The position numbers and the translations under genes are program-made. Source: Amoebidium appalachense (Eukaryota > Ichthyosporea). From it: a stretch of DNA of 64,000 nucleotides. The stretch lies in assembly GCA_963693365.1 (NCBI GenBank), contig CAVNZM010000013.1:1612001-1676000 (forward strand), given 5' to 3'. Positions within the stretch are counted from its first letter, which is position 1. Each line of letters opens with the position of its first letter. A model generated the notes under the pieces. The model was not told the origin of the DNA. It made no database searches and saw only the letters and a list, made by a program, of their open reading frames with translations. Positions 30,543 to 58,762 of this stretch are shown piece by piece.

Positions 30543-30950
30543 AATTCAATAACCATATATGACTAGTAATGCCACGCTCTGCCGAGCTTTGGCTCAACGT
30601 CGAAGCGAGACGAGAATATTCTGGAAGGCGCTGTGTGCGTGTGTGCCGTGTTGGAGGGAGGGCAGCAATTTGAAGGGGAAAAAAAAGGACTGTTTGGATA
30701 TTTTTTTTTCTCTTTGTCTGTATCCTGCCTCCCCCCCCCCCCCCCCCCCCCCCCCCTTCCCCGCACCCCCCTTTTTTTCTCTCCCTCCCCCCTCCCCCCC
30801 CCCCTTCACTTCTGCCCCCACTCGCGGTCTTTTTCCCCTTTCTTCCCCCTCCTCCCCTTACTCTCCCTCCCCTTCCTCCCTCTGCCTTCCCATCTATTCC
30901 CCTTTTCTCCTCCTCCCCCCCCTTCCCCTCTCTCGTTTCCTCCCCCTCTG
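30543..30950. other. Pyrimidine-rich spacer
   Basis: About 130 bp of unique sequence, a short T run, then C/T-rich DNA with a ~27-C run at 30731-30757, up to the start of the tRNA-like tandem unit. No gene is seen. Confidence 0.7.
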
Positions 30951-31333
30951 TTGGAAGATGGTATCGTTATCCAGTCCGATCGCATGAATCAGATCATGAT
31001 CGGCTGGTGGCCTGCGAGATCTTAACCGATCTGTAGCTCAGTTGGTAGAGGCACTCGACCGGAGATAGAGGGGTCGCGGGTTCGAATCCCGTCGGGATCA
31101 TCTTTTTTCTCATCCTCTTCTCGCTGGGCCCGGGGTAAAAGCCAGCACGCCTTTACTGGCGTTACTATGATCACAACCATCGGCAGTGGTTAGGTTGTGA
31201 TCTCAAGGCTAGCAAGATCGCTAGTCTCTGCACCAGGACAAAATTCAATATGGTAGCATGAACAGGGGTTCAGTGGGGACTGAGGGGGCAGTCCACCCTA
31301 ACCTGATTCTACGATTCGTCCTGAGTGGGGATG
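30951..31333 (+). repeat. tRNA-containing tandem unit, copy 1 (~383 bp)
   Basis: The unit starts TTGGAAGATGGTATCG and contains the tRNA-like sequence at 31027-31100, an oligo-T stretch and the conserved CCATCGGCAGTGGTTAGG and AAGATCGCTAGTCTCTG. It is repeated directly at 31334. Confidence 0.8.
31027..31100 (+). pseudogene. Degenerate tRNA-Phe-like sequence
   Basis: It keeps A-box TAGCTCAGTTGG and B-box GGTTCGAATCC. Compared with the second copy it has lost one base in the acceptor stem and gained one G after the D stem (GAGGCAC), and its anticodon position reads GGA. A stable acceptor stem does not form. It is probably a tRNA pseudogene or tRNA-derived SINE head. Confidence 0.5.
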
Positions 31334-31627
31334 TTGGAAGATGGTATCGTTATCCAGTCCGATCGCATAGATCATGATCGGCTGGTGGCCTGCGAGGATC
31401 TTAACCCATCTCGTAGCTCAGTTGGTAGAGCACTCGATCGAAGATAGAGGGGTCGCGGGTTCGAATCCCGTCGGGATCATCTTTTTTCTCATCCTCTTCT
31501 CGCTGGGGTAAAAGCCAGCACGCCCTTTACGTAATACTGGCGTTATCACAACCATCGGCAGTGGTTAGGTTATGATCTCAAAGCTAGCAAGATCGCTAGT
31601 CTCTGTACCAGGACAAAATCCAATACC
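31334..31627 (+). repeat. tRNA-containing tandem unit, copy 2 (truncated)
   Basis: Direct repeat of the unit at 30951. It ends after GGACAAAATCCAATAC, where copy 1 continues for about 90 bp more. Confidence 0.8.
31407..31479 (+). tRNA. tRNA-Phe(GAA)-like gene, imperfect
   Basis: The 73 bases map exactly onto tRNA positions 1-73: acceptor CATCTCG/CGGGATC (six of seven pairs, first mismatched), T8-A9, D arm GCTC/GAGC, anticodon stem CTCGA/TAGAG (one mismatch), loop TCGAAGA with anticodon GAA at 31440-31442, T arm GCGGG-TTCGAAT-CCCGT and discriminator A. Position 33 is C instead of the nearly universal U. An oligo-T terminator follows at 31482. TAGCTCAGTTGG and GAAGAT are typical of eukaryotic tRNA-Phe. 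The irregularities mean it may be tRNA-derived and not a working gene. Confidence 0.5.
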
Positions 31628-32556
<929 letters not shown>

Positions 32557-33130
32557 ACCGCGGCATCATCCTTTGCGGCTCCCGCCAAATCTGACCACCC
32601 GCGAACCAAGGCTTGGCACGTGATCGGCGAGTTATCAGGGTTGAGTCACATCACACGATCACAAATGGTCGGGCCAAGTTTTTGTCTGAACTCATTCACC
32701 AATGGAATGACCGCGGCGTTATCCTTTGCGGCTCCCGCCAAATCTGACCACCCGCGAACCAAAGGCTTGTTACCGCGGCGTCATGCTTTGCGGCTCCCCA
32801 AATCTGACAATCCGCGAATCCCAGCCCCGGCACATGATCAGCGACTTAATATTGAAATATTTCAGTTCGCGCTGGGGAATTGCATGCGCACAGGCTAAGC
32901 GGCAATCAGCTACGCCTGACTTTTCGCAAACTGTCTGGGGTGCGCTGTAGGTCTGGTAGCCAATCACAATCACAGTAAGTTACTGCAATTACCAATGAAA
33001 TTTCTGCGGTGTCATCCTTTGCGGCTCCCGCCAAATCTGACCATCCACGAACCAAAGGCCCGGCACGTGATCGGCGACTTCTCAGGGCCAAGCCATCACA
33101 CGATCACCAATGGTCGGGCCAGGTTTTTGG
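32557..33130. repeat. Local dispersed repeat family (four copies)
   Basis: The core CCTTTGCGGCTCCCGCCAAA followed by TCTGACCA..CGCGAACCAA(A)GG occurs at about 32567, 32719, 32781 (shortened) and 33016. Copies 1 and 4 extend ~130 bp and share GGCACGTGATCGGCGA and AATGGTCGGGCCA. No coding frame is conserved between copies. A second motif (GGCTGTAGGATGAGA ... CTTCTCCGTTGATT) is shared by 33141 and 33519. Confidence 0.75.
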
Positions 33131-35289
<2,159 letters not shown>

Positions 35290-35305
35290 CTGGTGTCCTG
35301 AGGTC
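35290..35305 (+). repeat. Left target-site duplication of a LINE insertion
   Basis: CTGGTGTCCTGAGGTC, repeated exactly at 38065-38080 directly after the poly-A tail. Confidence 0.85.
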
Positions 35306-36151
35306 ACACACCCACCACACCATAATGATTGACCTCGTGGCAAACCACCCCGTCGGTGCATTCCGAAGGTGGTGCAAATAGTCAAGAACGGGCAATACGA
35401 ACTCAGCCAGGTGGTGGCCCACACCACCCACAACGGGGAGGCATGGGTCAAAATAGCCCACCTACGGGACAACACATAGGAGGAGGGGCTGAGATGGCAC
35501 CGACCCACGTGGAACGACCCACATGGAACAGCCCATTTCCGCTTTTGCCCCGGTGACTGCAAATACGGCCACTCCCCATGGAACCTGGCCTACACCCCGG
35601 CAACCCTCTCCCCCAGCCCCGGGTACGCAGACGGAGAGGGGGAAAGGTCAGACACGGAGCCAGAATCGGAGTCGACGGGGCCCAGCGACGACTCCGACGA
35701 CTCAGAGGACTCTAGCACCGACAGCACCAACAGCAAATACGAGCCCCCTCAGCCCCCAGCCGATAACCACACCCACAACAAGCAGTATACATGTGTGGGG
35801 TGGACCCGTGCTGTAGAGGTGATACGGGCAGACCCCTACGTGGCCTTCAAGACCCGAATCACCACCCACACGGTAGTTGTCCCGAAGTACCACAAGGACT
35901 TCATCAACACCGACAGCATCGACATCTACCAAGTCATCGCACTGAAGGATGGCTCCGATCCGGCCGAGCAGTGGTCCAGGAGGAAGATACACCATTTGCG
36001 GCGGCATCAGTTCCCCCCCACCAACAGGCATCACCCCAGATATGCTCCACCTGCAAGCCAACGAGGACGCCACACCCTTGCCGGGGGACCTCCCCGGTCC
36101 ATCACCCCCCCAGCAGCCACCACCGGTAGGGTCACCACCAGGACATAAGTG

Positions 36152-36730
36152 CACGGCCCACCCGGCTGACCTGCCGAGCCCACCCACTCCCCGTAGGCTC
36201 ACCTACACCGACTTGGTGCCCCAGGCCACCTACGACGAGTGGCAGCAGCAAATCACCCTGCTTCCCCCAGACCAACCGATCACCGTTTATACGGACGGCA
36301 GCCTCATTCACTGACCGGGCAGGAGGATAGCCCAGGCCGGAGCGGGGGCTGTGCTGGACACCCTGGACCGGAAAGCACCTCCAGTGACGGCCAAGACCAG
36401 GCTCCATACGGCCCTATCATCCACCCAAGCCGAACTCACAGGGGTACTACTAGCCCTCCTGCTCACCCCCACCACCACCCCCGTACACATCAAGCTCGAT
36501 AACTTCGGAGTAGTCGACCGATGGAGGGGCAAACATGAACCCCACCACACCCCCTCGACGTAAGCTAAAGTTCCCCCACATAGTGGAATGGGCTCATGTA
36601 CGAGACCAACTCTCCCTACGGCAACCAGGCTCCGTACAGGTATCGTGGGTGAAGGGGCACCAATCCAACACCAAAAGGTACGGTCAACAGAATAACGAGG
36701 CAGACAAGGCAGCCAATGCAGGAAGAGCCC
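36152..36730 (+). pseudogene. RNase H domain of the LINE (frame-broken)
   Basis: Conserved RNase HI elements appear in order: VYTDGS (first Asp, 36283-36300), TQAELTGVLLAL (Glu), IKLDN (second Asp), WVKGHQ (His) and NNEADKAAN (last Asp). In-frame TGA at 36312-36314, TAA near 36561 and frame changes show it is no longer translatable as one protein. It degrades RNA in RNA:DNA hybrids during reverse transcription in intact relatives. Confidence 0.75.
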
Positions 36731-37621
36731 TCCCCCTCCCCCCCCCCCCCCCCCACCTCCGGAAGAGCCCTCCCCCTCCCCCCTCCCCCCCCCCCCCCCC
36801 ACCTCCGGCCCTGGGGGGGGGGGGGGGGGGGGGAATACTTCCTACAACTACAAGGCCACCGTATCCCCGGCAATATTCCCGGTACACTGAACCGGTTGAA
36901 CAAGGACTTCCTCACCGACATGGCCGGCAAGACCAAGGCTATGTCCATACAAGCCGACCCCAGACTGCTCCCAGCCGAACGGAACCCCATCAAGCTCAAC
37001 AAGGGGCCCGCACAGGCAACCATCGGGGCCGTCAGAGGCAACATTCGTAGCTTGTCCCTGGCTATGGGCACCCTGCCTACCATGACACGGCTACACCGAG
37101 ATCTCCCCACCGTCATTCAATATGCACAGCCCACATGCCCCCGGTGCAGCCAGCACCCTGAGACCACCACCACCCACCTCTGGGCCTGCCCGGCCCATGC
37201 CGGGGAGGTCCCCGCCCTCAGGCTGACCACGGCCATCACAGCCTGCATCCACAACGTCCTGCACACTCGTCATCCAAACACCCCCACGGCACAGCACCAC
37301 CATACGGCAGTCACGGTGGTAGACCAATGTGCATGGATAAACTGGATAGGAGGCAACGGTGACCCACCAGACCCTGAAGACATCAATTGGGTCGAACGGG
37401 GATTCTGCCCACGATCGGTGGGCCCACTACTTGCAGCCACCGGCACCACAAAGACCACCACCCGGGCCATCTTAGGAAAAATCACAGTAGAGTTGCAGTC
37501 CTTTTTCTTTTTAAAAATTTGGCACCCACGGAACACCGGTCCCCCACACACACCCGGCCAGCCTGTCCGGACTGCCGGAACACACACAGACCCAGTGTGC
37601 CCTGTAAAATTCACCTTTTAG
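36731..37621 (+). pseudogene. C-terminal part of the LINE ORF with zinc knuckle
   Basis: After C and G tracts at 36738-36832 that shift the frame, a ~260-codon stretch runs to TAG at 37619. It contains LPTMTRLHRDLPTVIQYAQ and the knuckle CPRCSQHPETTTTHLWACP (CxxC...HxxxxC). The C tracts sit inside what was coding sequence, right after the RNase H end. Confidence 0.65.
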
Positions 37622-38064
37622 TTCACAAAAACTGGCATCGCCACAACATACGTACAACAACACATACTATTAGTAATGTTAGGCAGCATCCCCCCCCCCC
37701 CCCCACCACCACCACCACACCCCATCATCCACCCATACCCACCGTAAATACTATACACAACACTTGGACTTCCCAATACTGTAGATCGACCAATGAGAGC
37801 CCTCGGTCAACGTTTATTGTTAGGTTTTGAATGGAGGGGAGGACTGGAGCCTCCTGCCGGCGTGGCTGGGAGTAGTAGCCCTGGGCAAAGTGTGTACTTA
37901 TAGTTAGGTTGTGAAGGATGGGTTAGCTTAGCTGAACTCATAGACTAGCACCTTAACTAGTGTACTGTCGGTGCTGTGTGGTAGACGGTAGTTTCCCTAG
38001 AGGGCCTGAAAAGGCCCTCCGGGAACAAAACGTGATAAAAAAAAATAAAAAAAACAAAAAAAAA

Positions 38065-38080
38065 CTGGTGTCCTGAGGTC
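38065..38080 (+). repeat. Right target-site duplication of the LINE insertion
   Basis: CTGGTGTCCTGAGGTC, identical to 35290-35305, directly abutting the poly-A. Confidence 0.85.
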
Positions 38081-38742
38081 CCAATTACTAGTACTTCCAA
38101 TTACTAAAGCCGCCCACTACTAAGTTGTGAAGTTTAACTGCTAGGTCCACGGGGTGTGCTTTCGTCACGGTGTTGGACCATGATATTGGACCGGGGGGGG
38201 GGGGGGGGGGGGGAGGGGGGAGGGGGGACGGGGAGGGGGAGGGGGAAGGGGGGGAGGGGGTTACTGGTACTATTCAGCACTACGAATTGTAACTATAACA
38301 TCCACATTTCCAGCCACAATTCGTGGGATGCGGCTGCAAAATACTGTGCACACGTGTAAAGGCACACATATCATATCGATTTCTAGAAATAAATTAACGC
38401 ACACACAACTTGAAACACGCACACCGTGTACACACATACTGTAACACCTACATGAATATTACCAAACTTGAAATAGCTGCATTGATGAGCTCAGTGAGTC
38501 AACACCATCTGCATTAAACAATGTACAGCACAACCAATCGTATCCACCAATAAAAGCACAAAACCGTCTGTTATGGTGTGACCAGGGTCCGATAAGCAGA
38601 GTGTAGGAGTTGTACCGCAGTGATCAGTGTGCACTCTGTACATCCGACATGTAGACTACGAGGCGGTTGTTGCGCAATGGGCTTGAAGCCGGGCGCCAAA
38701 CCAATAAAATAAAAATATAAAAGCACAAAGACCTAATATCAG
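38081..38742. other. Spacer with one G-run, no gene seen
   Basis: Unique sequence with a G-rich block at 38191-38260. GGGCGCCAAACC at 38692 resembles half an E2F site. No exon is supported. Confidence 0.6.
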
Positions 38743-39249
38743 CTAAACTTTGCGCACGTGCAGGTGCAGTGTGCATCCACGAGACATGACATACAGCGGC
38801 GTAGGCTCCTCCAGTTCATACCCTTCCATCGTCATTGCCTTCCACTCACTCCGTTTCCCCTTCCCCTTGCCCATCCCCCCCACCACCTCCCCCTCATCCG
38901 CCTTCTCGCCCCTCTTCTCACCCGCGCTCTTCTCACTCTCCTCCGACTCGACCGGTGGTGACACTCCAAGACGAATTGTCCCCTCATTGTCATGCATAAG
39001 AACACTTTCCCCCATTGTGCTCAAAACATCGCCGACGGTGGCGCTTGGAGGGAAAAGTCTGGCATAACGTTTGTTCTTCAAATAGCCGACATGCGTGATG
39101 AACGTACGCATGACGTGGCAGCTTTTCTCTTCGTTGATGTCTCCTACGTGTTCGCTGGCGTCGCGGAGGCCCAGGGCGAATGCGCGGACGGTTTTTGTGG
39201 CTTTTGGGGCGGCTTCGAGAAGTTGGTTGGTTTCGCCGACGGACGCCAT
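38743..39249 (-). CDS. Intronless ORF, 168 aa, function unknown
   Basis: A minus-strand ATG (MASVGETNQLLEAAPKATKT) opens a clean frame to TAG-free sequence ending HLHVRKV and stop. Codon composition is non-repetitive, unlike almost all neighbouring frames. The centre is charged (ESEESEKSAGEKRGEKADEG), followed by a basic GKGKGKR patch and a hydrophobic end. No signal peptide and no known domain are seen. An AG 10 bases before the ATG (CATCACAG) could be a 5'-UTR acceptor. It could equally be the last exon of a longer gene. Confidence 0.55.
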   Translation of the reverse strand: MASVGETNQLLEAAPKATKTVRAFALGLRDASEHVGDINEEKSCHVMRTFITHVGYLKNKRYARLFPPSATVGDVLSTMGESVLMHDNEGTIRLGVSPPVESEESEKSAGEKRGEKADEGEVVGGMGKGKGKRSEWKAMTMEGYELEEPTPLYVMSRGCTLHLHVRKV

Positions 39250-41097
<1,848 letters not shown>

Positions 41098-41109
41098 TTT
41101 GGCGCCAAA
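41098..41109. promoter_or_regulatory. Perfect E2F-type palindrome upstream of RAD51
   Basis: TTTGGCGCCAAA, the palindromic E2F/DP consensus, lies about 500 bp before the 5'-UTR splice donor and 760 bp before the RAD51 ATG. A weaker CTGGCGCCC follows at 41353. S-phase E2F control of RAD51 is known in animals and plants; here it is inferred from the motif only. Confidence 0.45.
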
Positions 41110-41609
41110 AAGCTAGCGTTCTCATTGGTTAAGAATCTCCTATTTCAATTTCTACCAATGAACCATTTTTATAAAATCGAAGTCATGAACGATTCACGAT
41201 CTGCAGCCTAAGGCAGGTTTTTACCCATGATTTGGCAGAGAAAAATAGAGGCTTTAAACTTTACAATTTAAACTTAGGTGACATTCCTCCTTTAAAATGT
41301 ACGAAATGTATTTAGAAGTTTTAAATGGTAGCCGTTTACTTTCTGTCTTGATCTGGCGCCCAAGTACAAAAATCTCGTGACAGCAACGGGCGAGACATCA
41401 TTTCACACAGAAACGAGAACTAAACTAAAGACAAATTAAACTAAACCCAAAAAGTGGCAGGAAATAACGTTAAGTATAAGCATCAACCGCAGGAGTAATC
41501 TCGACAAACGAAAGTGACTGAGCTCTTTACGCTTGGAAGTTGCAGTTTGTCTTCCTATCAATCATTCATTTTCTTTCCTAACGAACGAGAAACCAAGAAA
41601 CCCTAAACG

Positions 41610-41862
41610 GTGAGTTCTTGCACTTTCACTGGATGCACACACTTGGGTTGTCTCTTACGTCTGAATAGATATAAGCGTTTTTTTTTGTAAAAAACCTTTT
41701 TTCTTGCAAATAGCCCTTTTGCATGAGAAGGAATTCCTGCAGGCGCGCCAACACGCAGCTTATTTGTACACGCAGCTTATTTGTGCAGGGTTTCCTGTTT
41801 CACATCTTGCGCTCACAACATACAAGCATTGAACTTACAGGCAACGTTTCTTCCTTCCACAG
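41610..41862 (+). other. Probable 5'-UTR intron of RAD51
   Basis: CTAAACG/GTGAGTTC at 41609/41610 is a strong donor. CTTCCTTCCACAG ends at 41862, six bases before the ATG. No upstream in-frame ATG joins the coding frame, so the intron sits in the leader. Confidence 0.55.
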
Positions 41863-41868
41863 ATTAAA

Positions 41869-46152
<4,284 letters not shown>

Positions 46153-46543
46153 GATAGATATATTATATGTGTGATGTATGGCTAGCGTATGTAGATGTGA
46201 GTATAGTGGTAATGATAGTGATAACGCGCAAACCGCATGTGTTTGGTCAACACACGGTTGCGAACCGATGATCTATGTTGGTAGTTTTTTACACACTTAA
46301 CAAGCGCAACCGTCACAAGTTCCAACAGTAGTAACTTTCGTGAATTTCAGACGTGAGTCAGAATCCCATGAGTTTGTAATCCGCTTTATGATTGGTCGGC
46401 AGCTGCTGCACGCTGTGTCCATAGTCGAATGACCCCCCAACCAATGATCTTATTATTAAATAGCCTAAAAAGGCAAAATAAGCTTGCACATAATTGGTGC
46501 CCTGTTTCAAATTGGAGCTTAGTAGTGGAACTGCCTGCCCCCC

Positions 46544-46574
<31 letters not shown>

Positions 46575-48553
46575 GGTGGGGTAGGGGTAGAGGAGGAAAC
46601 CACACAAAGTGACGAAATCCACCCCCTTACCACACACACACACACATCTAAAGAGGGTGGGGATGAAAAATTAAATGGAGAAAACAAAGGCCAGGAATTT
46701 TAAAAAGAAGAAAGGGGGAAAAAATCATTGGACATATGGGCACAAGCACACAGGAGTCTCCTTCCCCCCACCACCACCACCACCGGAGGCCTCCCCACAC
46801 ACGCACGTCGTACTGTACGTACGTACACGGGTACACCAAATATTGGCAAGAGGGACGGTGCTTGGTGATGGTGGTGGTGGTGATGGTACCGGTGTGCGTG
46901 TGTGTGTGTGTGTGTGTGTCACGGTTTGGATGGGGAGGTGGGGAGGACTCTGAGGAGGCCTAGGACGAAAAATCGGCAAACTGACATGTACATTTTTGTA
47001 AGAACTTGACGCGAAACTTTCACCGTACGTCCCCCACCCAAAGCAGTAGCTACAACCTCCCCTCCCCCCCCCCCCCCCCCCCTTCCCCCCACCCCCCCCC
47101 CCCCCCCCCCCCCCCCCCCGCCCCCCCCCCCCTCCCCTCCGGCCCCCCCCCCCCCCCCCCCCCCCCCTTCCTCCCTCCCCCCCCCCCCCACAAACAGGCA
47201 CACAATTATGTACACTGCACACGCATGCACACACACGTATACGTACACCACACATACGCACACCGGCACGTGTCCACGCACACACACGCACACATGCACA
47301 CAAGCACACACACACACGCACACACACACACACACACACACACTGGCACACACACACAGACACACAGGCACACACTCACACACACTCAAACACACGTACA
47401 CACGCGCACACGCACACACACACACACGCACACACGCGCAGTAACATGGCCATGGCGCAGCCCAGCCGGCTGCCAACCACTGGGCCCCGGGGCACTACAA
47501 AAAAAATAAATTACAATAGCTCAGATCTAAAGCAACAAGCAACAAGCACAGCATCTGTGCTTGTTGATTGGATGCCGTTTCGGGGTGTGAAACTCTGTGA
47601 ACACACATCAGAGGATCGATTAGACCTCAACCGTTCAAACGCATTGATGTCCCTTGTATAACATCCTTACTAACTATATATGACGTGTCGCCGGATGGTC
47701 CAAGTAGAGCATTTTTTTGGATGCTTGTTGATCGCTTGCCAAAATTCTCCAGAGAAAAGTATAAAAGCAAAAATACGATCTAGCATGTGGTAGTAAACAT
47801 GGTAGGCCTAGTAGTGAGACGCTAGTGCAGGCCCTGCGAGATCTAAGCAGATCTATTTGTGATATTTGATTGGTTGGTGTTTGTCATGTACTGAGATCCA
47901 GGCCAGCAGATCCCATAGCACCACCGGTCCACGAGCACACTGAGCACGTGCAGAGAATGGTGGGGTGCTTGTGGCGGATCATTACATGTACACACCAAAA
48001 AGGAAGTAAGTTTGAGGAGGTGAAAGTAAAAAAATGAACACATAATTCTATACTTAACGCTGCAGATATGGCAAATGGAGTACATAAAATTTGGAATATA
48101 AATGGTCAAAAAGCCACTCAGATATCCGACGGCCGTGCAAGCCATTGCGAGCTACCATGCAGTCGAATTCCACAAATTTTATGGTGGCTTCTTGTTGGTA
48201 AAGGCAGCTCGTACATAATCTTGCGCATCTGCCGGTATATATAGGCCGGGGACCACTGGCCAAAGCTTTGGAACTGAGTTAAATTTAGGTAAAGTTCCAA
48301 ACAGAGATCTCAACAAAGCAACCTAACCTGCATCAGCTGAGTAGCAAGGACGCCCACTCCTGCCTCCTTTCAGTTTGAGGTGAACCAACGTAGAAAAGTT
48401 CTTTTTCTCTCCTCTCTTCTGCAGCAAATTTGACCTTTTCTTTTTCACTTCGTTTTTTTAACACGGTAGGCTCTCCTTTCACCGTTTTGGGCGTGAAAAC
48501 GCTCACTGGATTCTTGAACAACTGTCAGAGGCTCCTACAGTGAGAAATCAAAA
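46153..48553. other. RAD51 3' flank and spacer, C-run and (CA)n tracts
   Basis: A C-run/A-run composite lies at 46538-46574, C/T-rich blocks at 47057-47187 and (CA)n variants at 47200-47440. No gene is supported. The 71-codon ATG frame at 47446 and a 100-codon minus frame at 47843 lack any family signal. Confidence 0.65.
48234..48244 (+). promoter_or_regulatory. Possible TATA box of the Cys-rich secreted protein gene
   Basis: GGTATATATAGG lies about 310 bp before the ATG at 48554, within unique sequence and with no upstream ORF. The position is compatible with a leader of ~280 bases. Inferred from the motif only. Confidence 0.3.
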
Positions 48554-53608
<5,055 letters not shown>

Positions 53609-53836
53609 AGCGGAGAGGTGGAGGACGGCAAGGCAGAGGGCAGGGAATATCATGTTGTGCTTGGAGCGCGTCATGTTTTTTTGGTTTCAGCCAGGTGGCA
53701 CTGCTCGACCATGATCCTAAATGTTAACGTTATAACAGTACACGGACCGTATGATGCGGTCACTATGCCGGAGGATAAATTTCTGACCGAGAGGCTGACA
53801 CACAGAAGATTTTTACACGTGATCTTTGTCCAATGA
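53609..53836 (+). CDS. Candidate terminal exon, unknown gene
   Basis: A C-rich tract ending CCCCGCAG is followed by a 76-codon open frame (SGEVEDGKAEGREYHVVLGA ... HVIFVQ) and TGA. The acceptor resembles the C-run acceptors of RAD51. No upstream exon can be assigned across the (CT)n array and no family is recognised. Confidence 0.3.
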   Translation, partial: SGEVEDGKAEGREYHVVLGARHVFLVSARWHCSTMILNVNVITVHGPYDAVTMPEDKFLTERLTHRRFLHVIFVQ

Positions 53837-57433
<3,597 letters not shown>

Positions 57434-57627
57434 TTAAATTAAAATAAGCGCTTTACTGATCTGGTGATGAACGTTGGACTTATCAGGACAGTTTGCTGTG
57501 TTGCAAGCCTCCGCAGTCGTGCCGCTCCTGGGACAGCTTATACCCCCATTGCACATGCGCGTGCCTGTGCGGTTACCGCCCCCACACGATGCACTGCACA
57601 AACTGAAGGTCCAATCACTCCACGAGG
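57434..57627 (-). CDS. TSP1 exon A, reads through a lost splice donor
   Basis: After the acceptor ATTCCAG the phase-1 exon encodes a thrombospondin type-1 repeat: SWSDWTFSLCSASCGGG, NRTGTRMC, then Cys residues to TANCP. TSP1 repeats are extracellular three-stranded modules with WxxW and three disulphides. At the place where exon B has GTAAGT the sequence is ATAAGT, so no GT donor exists. The frame continues 16 codons (DKSNVHHQISKALILI) to a stop. It is either the natural 3' exon of the gene or a duplicate whose donor was lost. Confidence 0.75.
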
Positions 57628-57975
57628 CTGGAATCAATTAATCACGGGGTGATCAGTGAATGGTGTTGTAAGGCGACTCATGGGGCAGGATATGTATATA
57701 AGTTACGGTATAGAACTTTCTATCAGTTACGTCATCTATATTCCCTGAATGTGAGATTAGTGATCAAGTTGGCAACTTAGCCGTTCGGAACGTGTACATG
57801 TATGTTGGTAATTTTGTTTTATGATGTCACATTATATCATCCTGCCTGAGGATAACGGCAGAGCCAAGTGGAAGATCGTAGCTGTCGTCTATGATGTTAA
57901 ACTGGATAAAACAAATAAAATTAAATTCAATACCAAATTAAACTTTTAAGCCAAGATTAATTAATATTGACTTAC

Positions 57976-58122
57976 GGCCCGGGCACGAGTTTGTGCCGCA
58001 AGTCTCCAACGCTGAGCCGTTCCCAGGGCAGGTTGTCCCCCCAAGGCACATGCATGTGCCTGTGCGGTTACCGCCCCCACACGCTGCGCTGCACGAACTG
58101 AAGGTCCAATCACTCCACGAGG
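57976..58122 (-). CDS. TSP1 exon B (intact)
   Basis: A 147-nt phase 1-1 exon with acceptor CTTCCAG and donor GGCC/GTAAGT. It encodes SWSDWTFSSCSAACGGG, NRTGTCMC and the remaining cysteines to SCPG. It is closely similar to exon A, and the introns around both also align (AGAGCCAAGTGGA at 57349 and 57861), showing tandem duplication of exon plus intron. Confidence 0.85.
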
Positions 58123-58762
58123 CTGGAAGAAACACGTGACATTAGGCCAATCAGTGAGTCAGTTTTAATCATTGCCATAATTTTTAATACTATAGCCCCC
58201 ACTCGCTCCAGAACATTGCTGGGGAAAAAACATGTGACGATTGACCGATTAGTGGGTCAGTTTTAATTGCAACGGCCATGCAGATTCGAAAATGAATATT
58301 CCCATGTATACAGCCTAGCCTAGGGGTAGGCGTAATCTATAGTATTGCTATTACTAAGTTAATGGGTAAAGATACTCCCAACTAGTAGGATTGTATACAG
58401 AAGACGGTTTCAAAGTTGTTAGCCGAAAATCTGGGCCCACAGTACACTAGGTTTAGTCGTTTTGTGAATCATGCGCTACCCGGGGGGGGGGGGGGGGGGG
58501 GGGTTCAATTCCAGTTGGCTACATGCAGAATTTGCGTAACCTAGGCCTTGTATTTGGTCACAATGTGTTGGGTCGTGAAATCCATCAAAATAGGCTTTAA
58601 GGACGGCGTTTTCAAAAATGAGTTTAAACTAAAAGAAAGAAAAAGAAAAAAAAATAACTGGTTGCCAAAGTTTGTTTGGGGGGAGGGGGGAGGAGGGGGG
58701 GGAGGGGGGGTGGGGAGGGGGAGGGGGGGAGGTAAGTTTTTTTCACATTCGTGTTGGCTTAC

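Larger units (their letters stand above)
35306..38064 (+). mobile_element. 5'-truncated LINE with RNase H, poly-A tail and TSDs
   Basis: The insertion is bounded by 16-bp direct repeats and ends in an A-rich tail (38033-38064). It carries degraded plus-strand coding sequence: an acidic/Pro-rich N-terminal part, an RNase H domain and a C-terminal zinc knuckle, then about 410 bp of 3' UTR including GGGCCTGAAAAGGCCC. RNase H followed by a CCHC knuckle is the C-terminal layout of several non-LTR clades (I and Tad-like). Reverse transcriptase motifs are not visible. Confidence 0.85.

Noticed and set aside
47446-47661. ATG ORF of 71 codons
   Set aside because: Composition and context show no sign of coding; no homologous motif and no supporting splice site.
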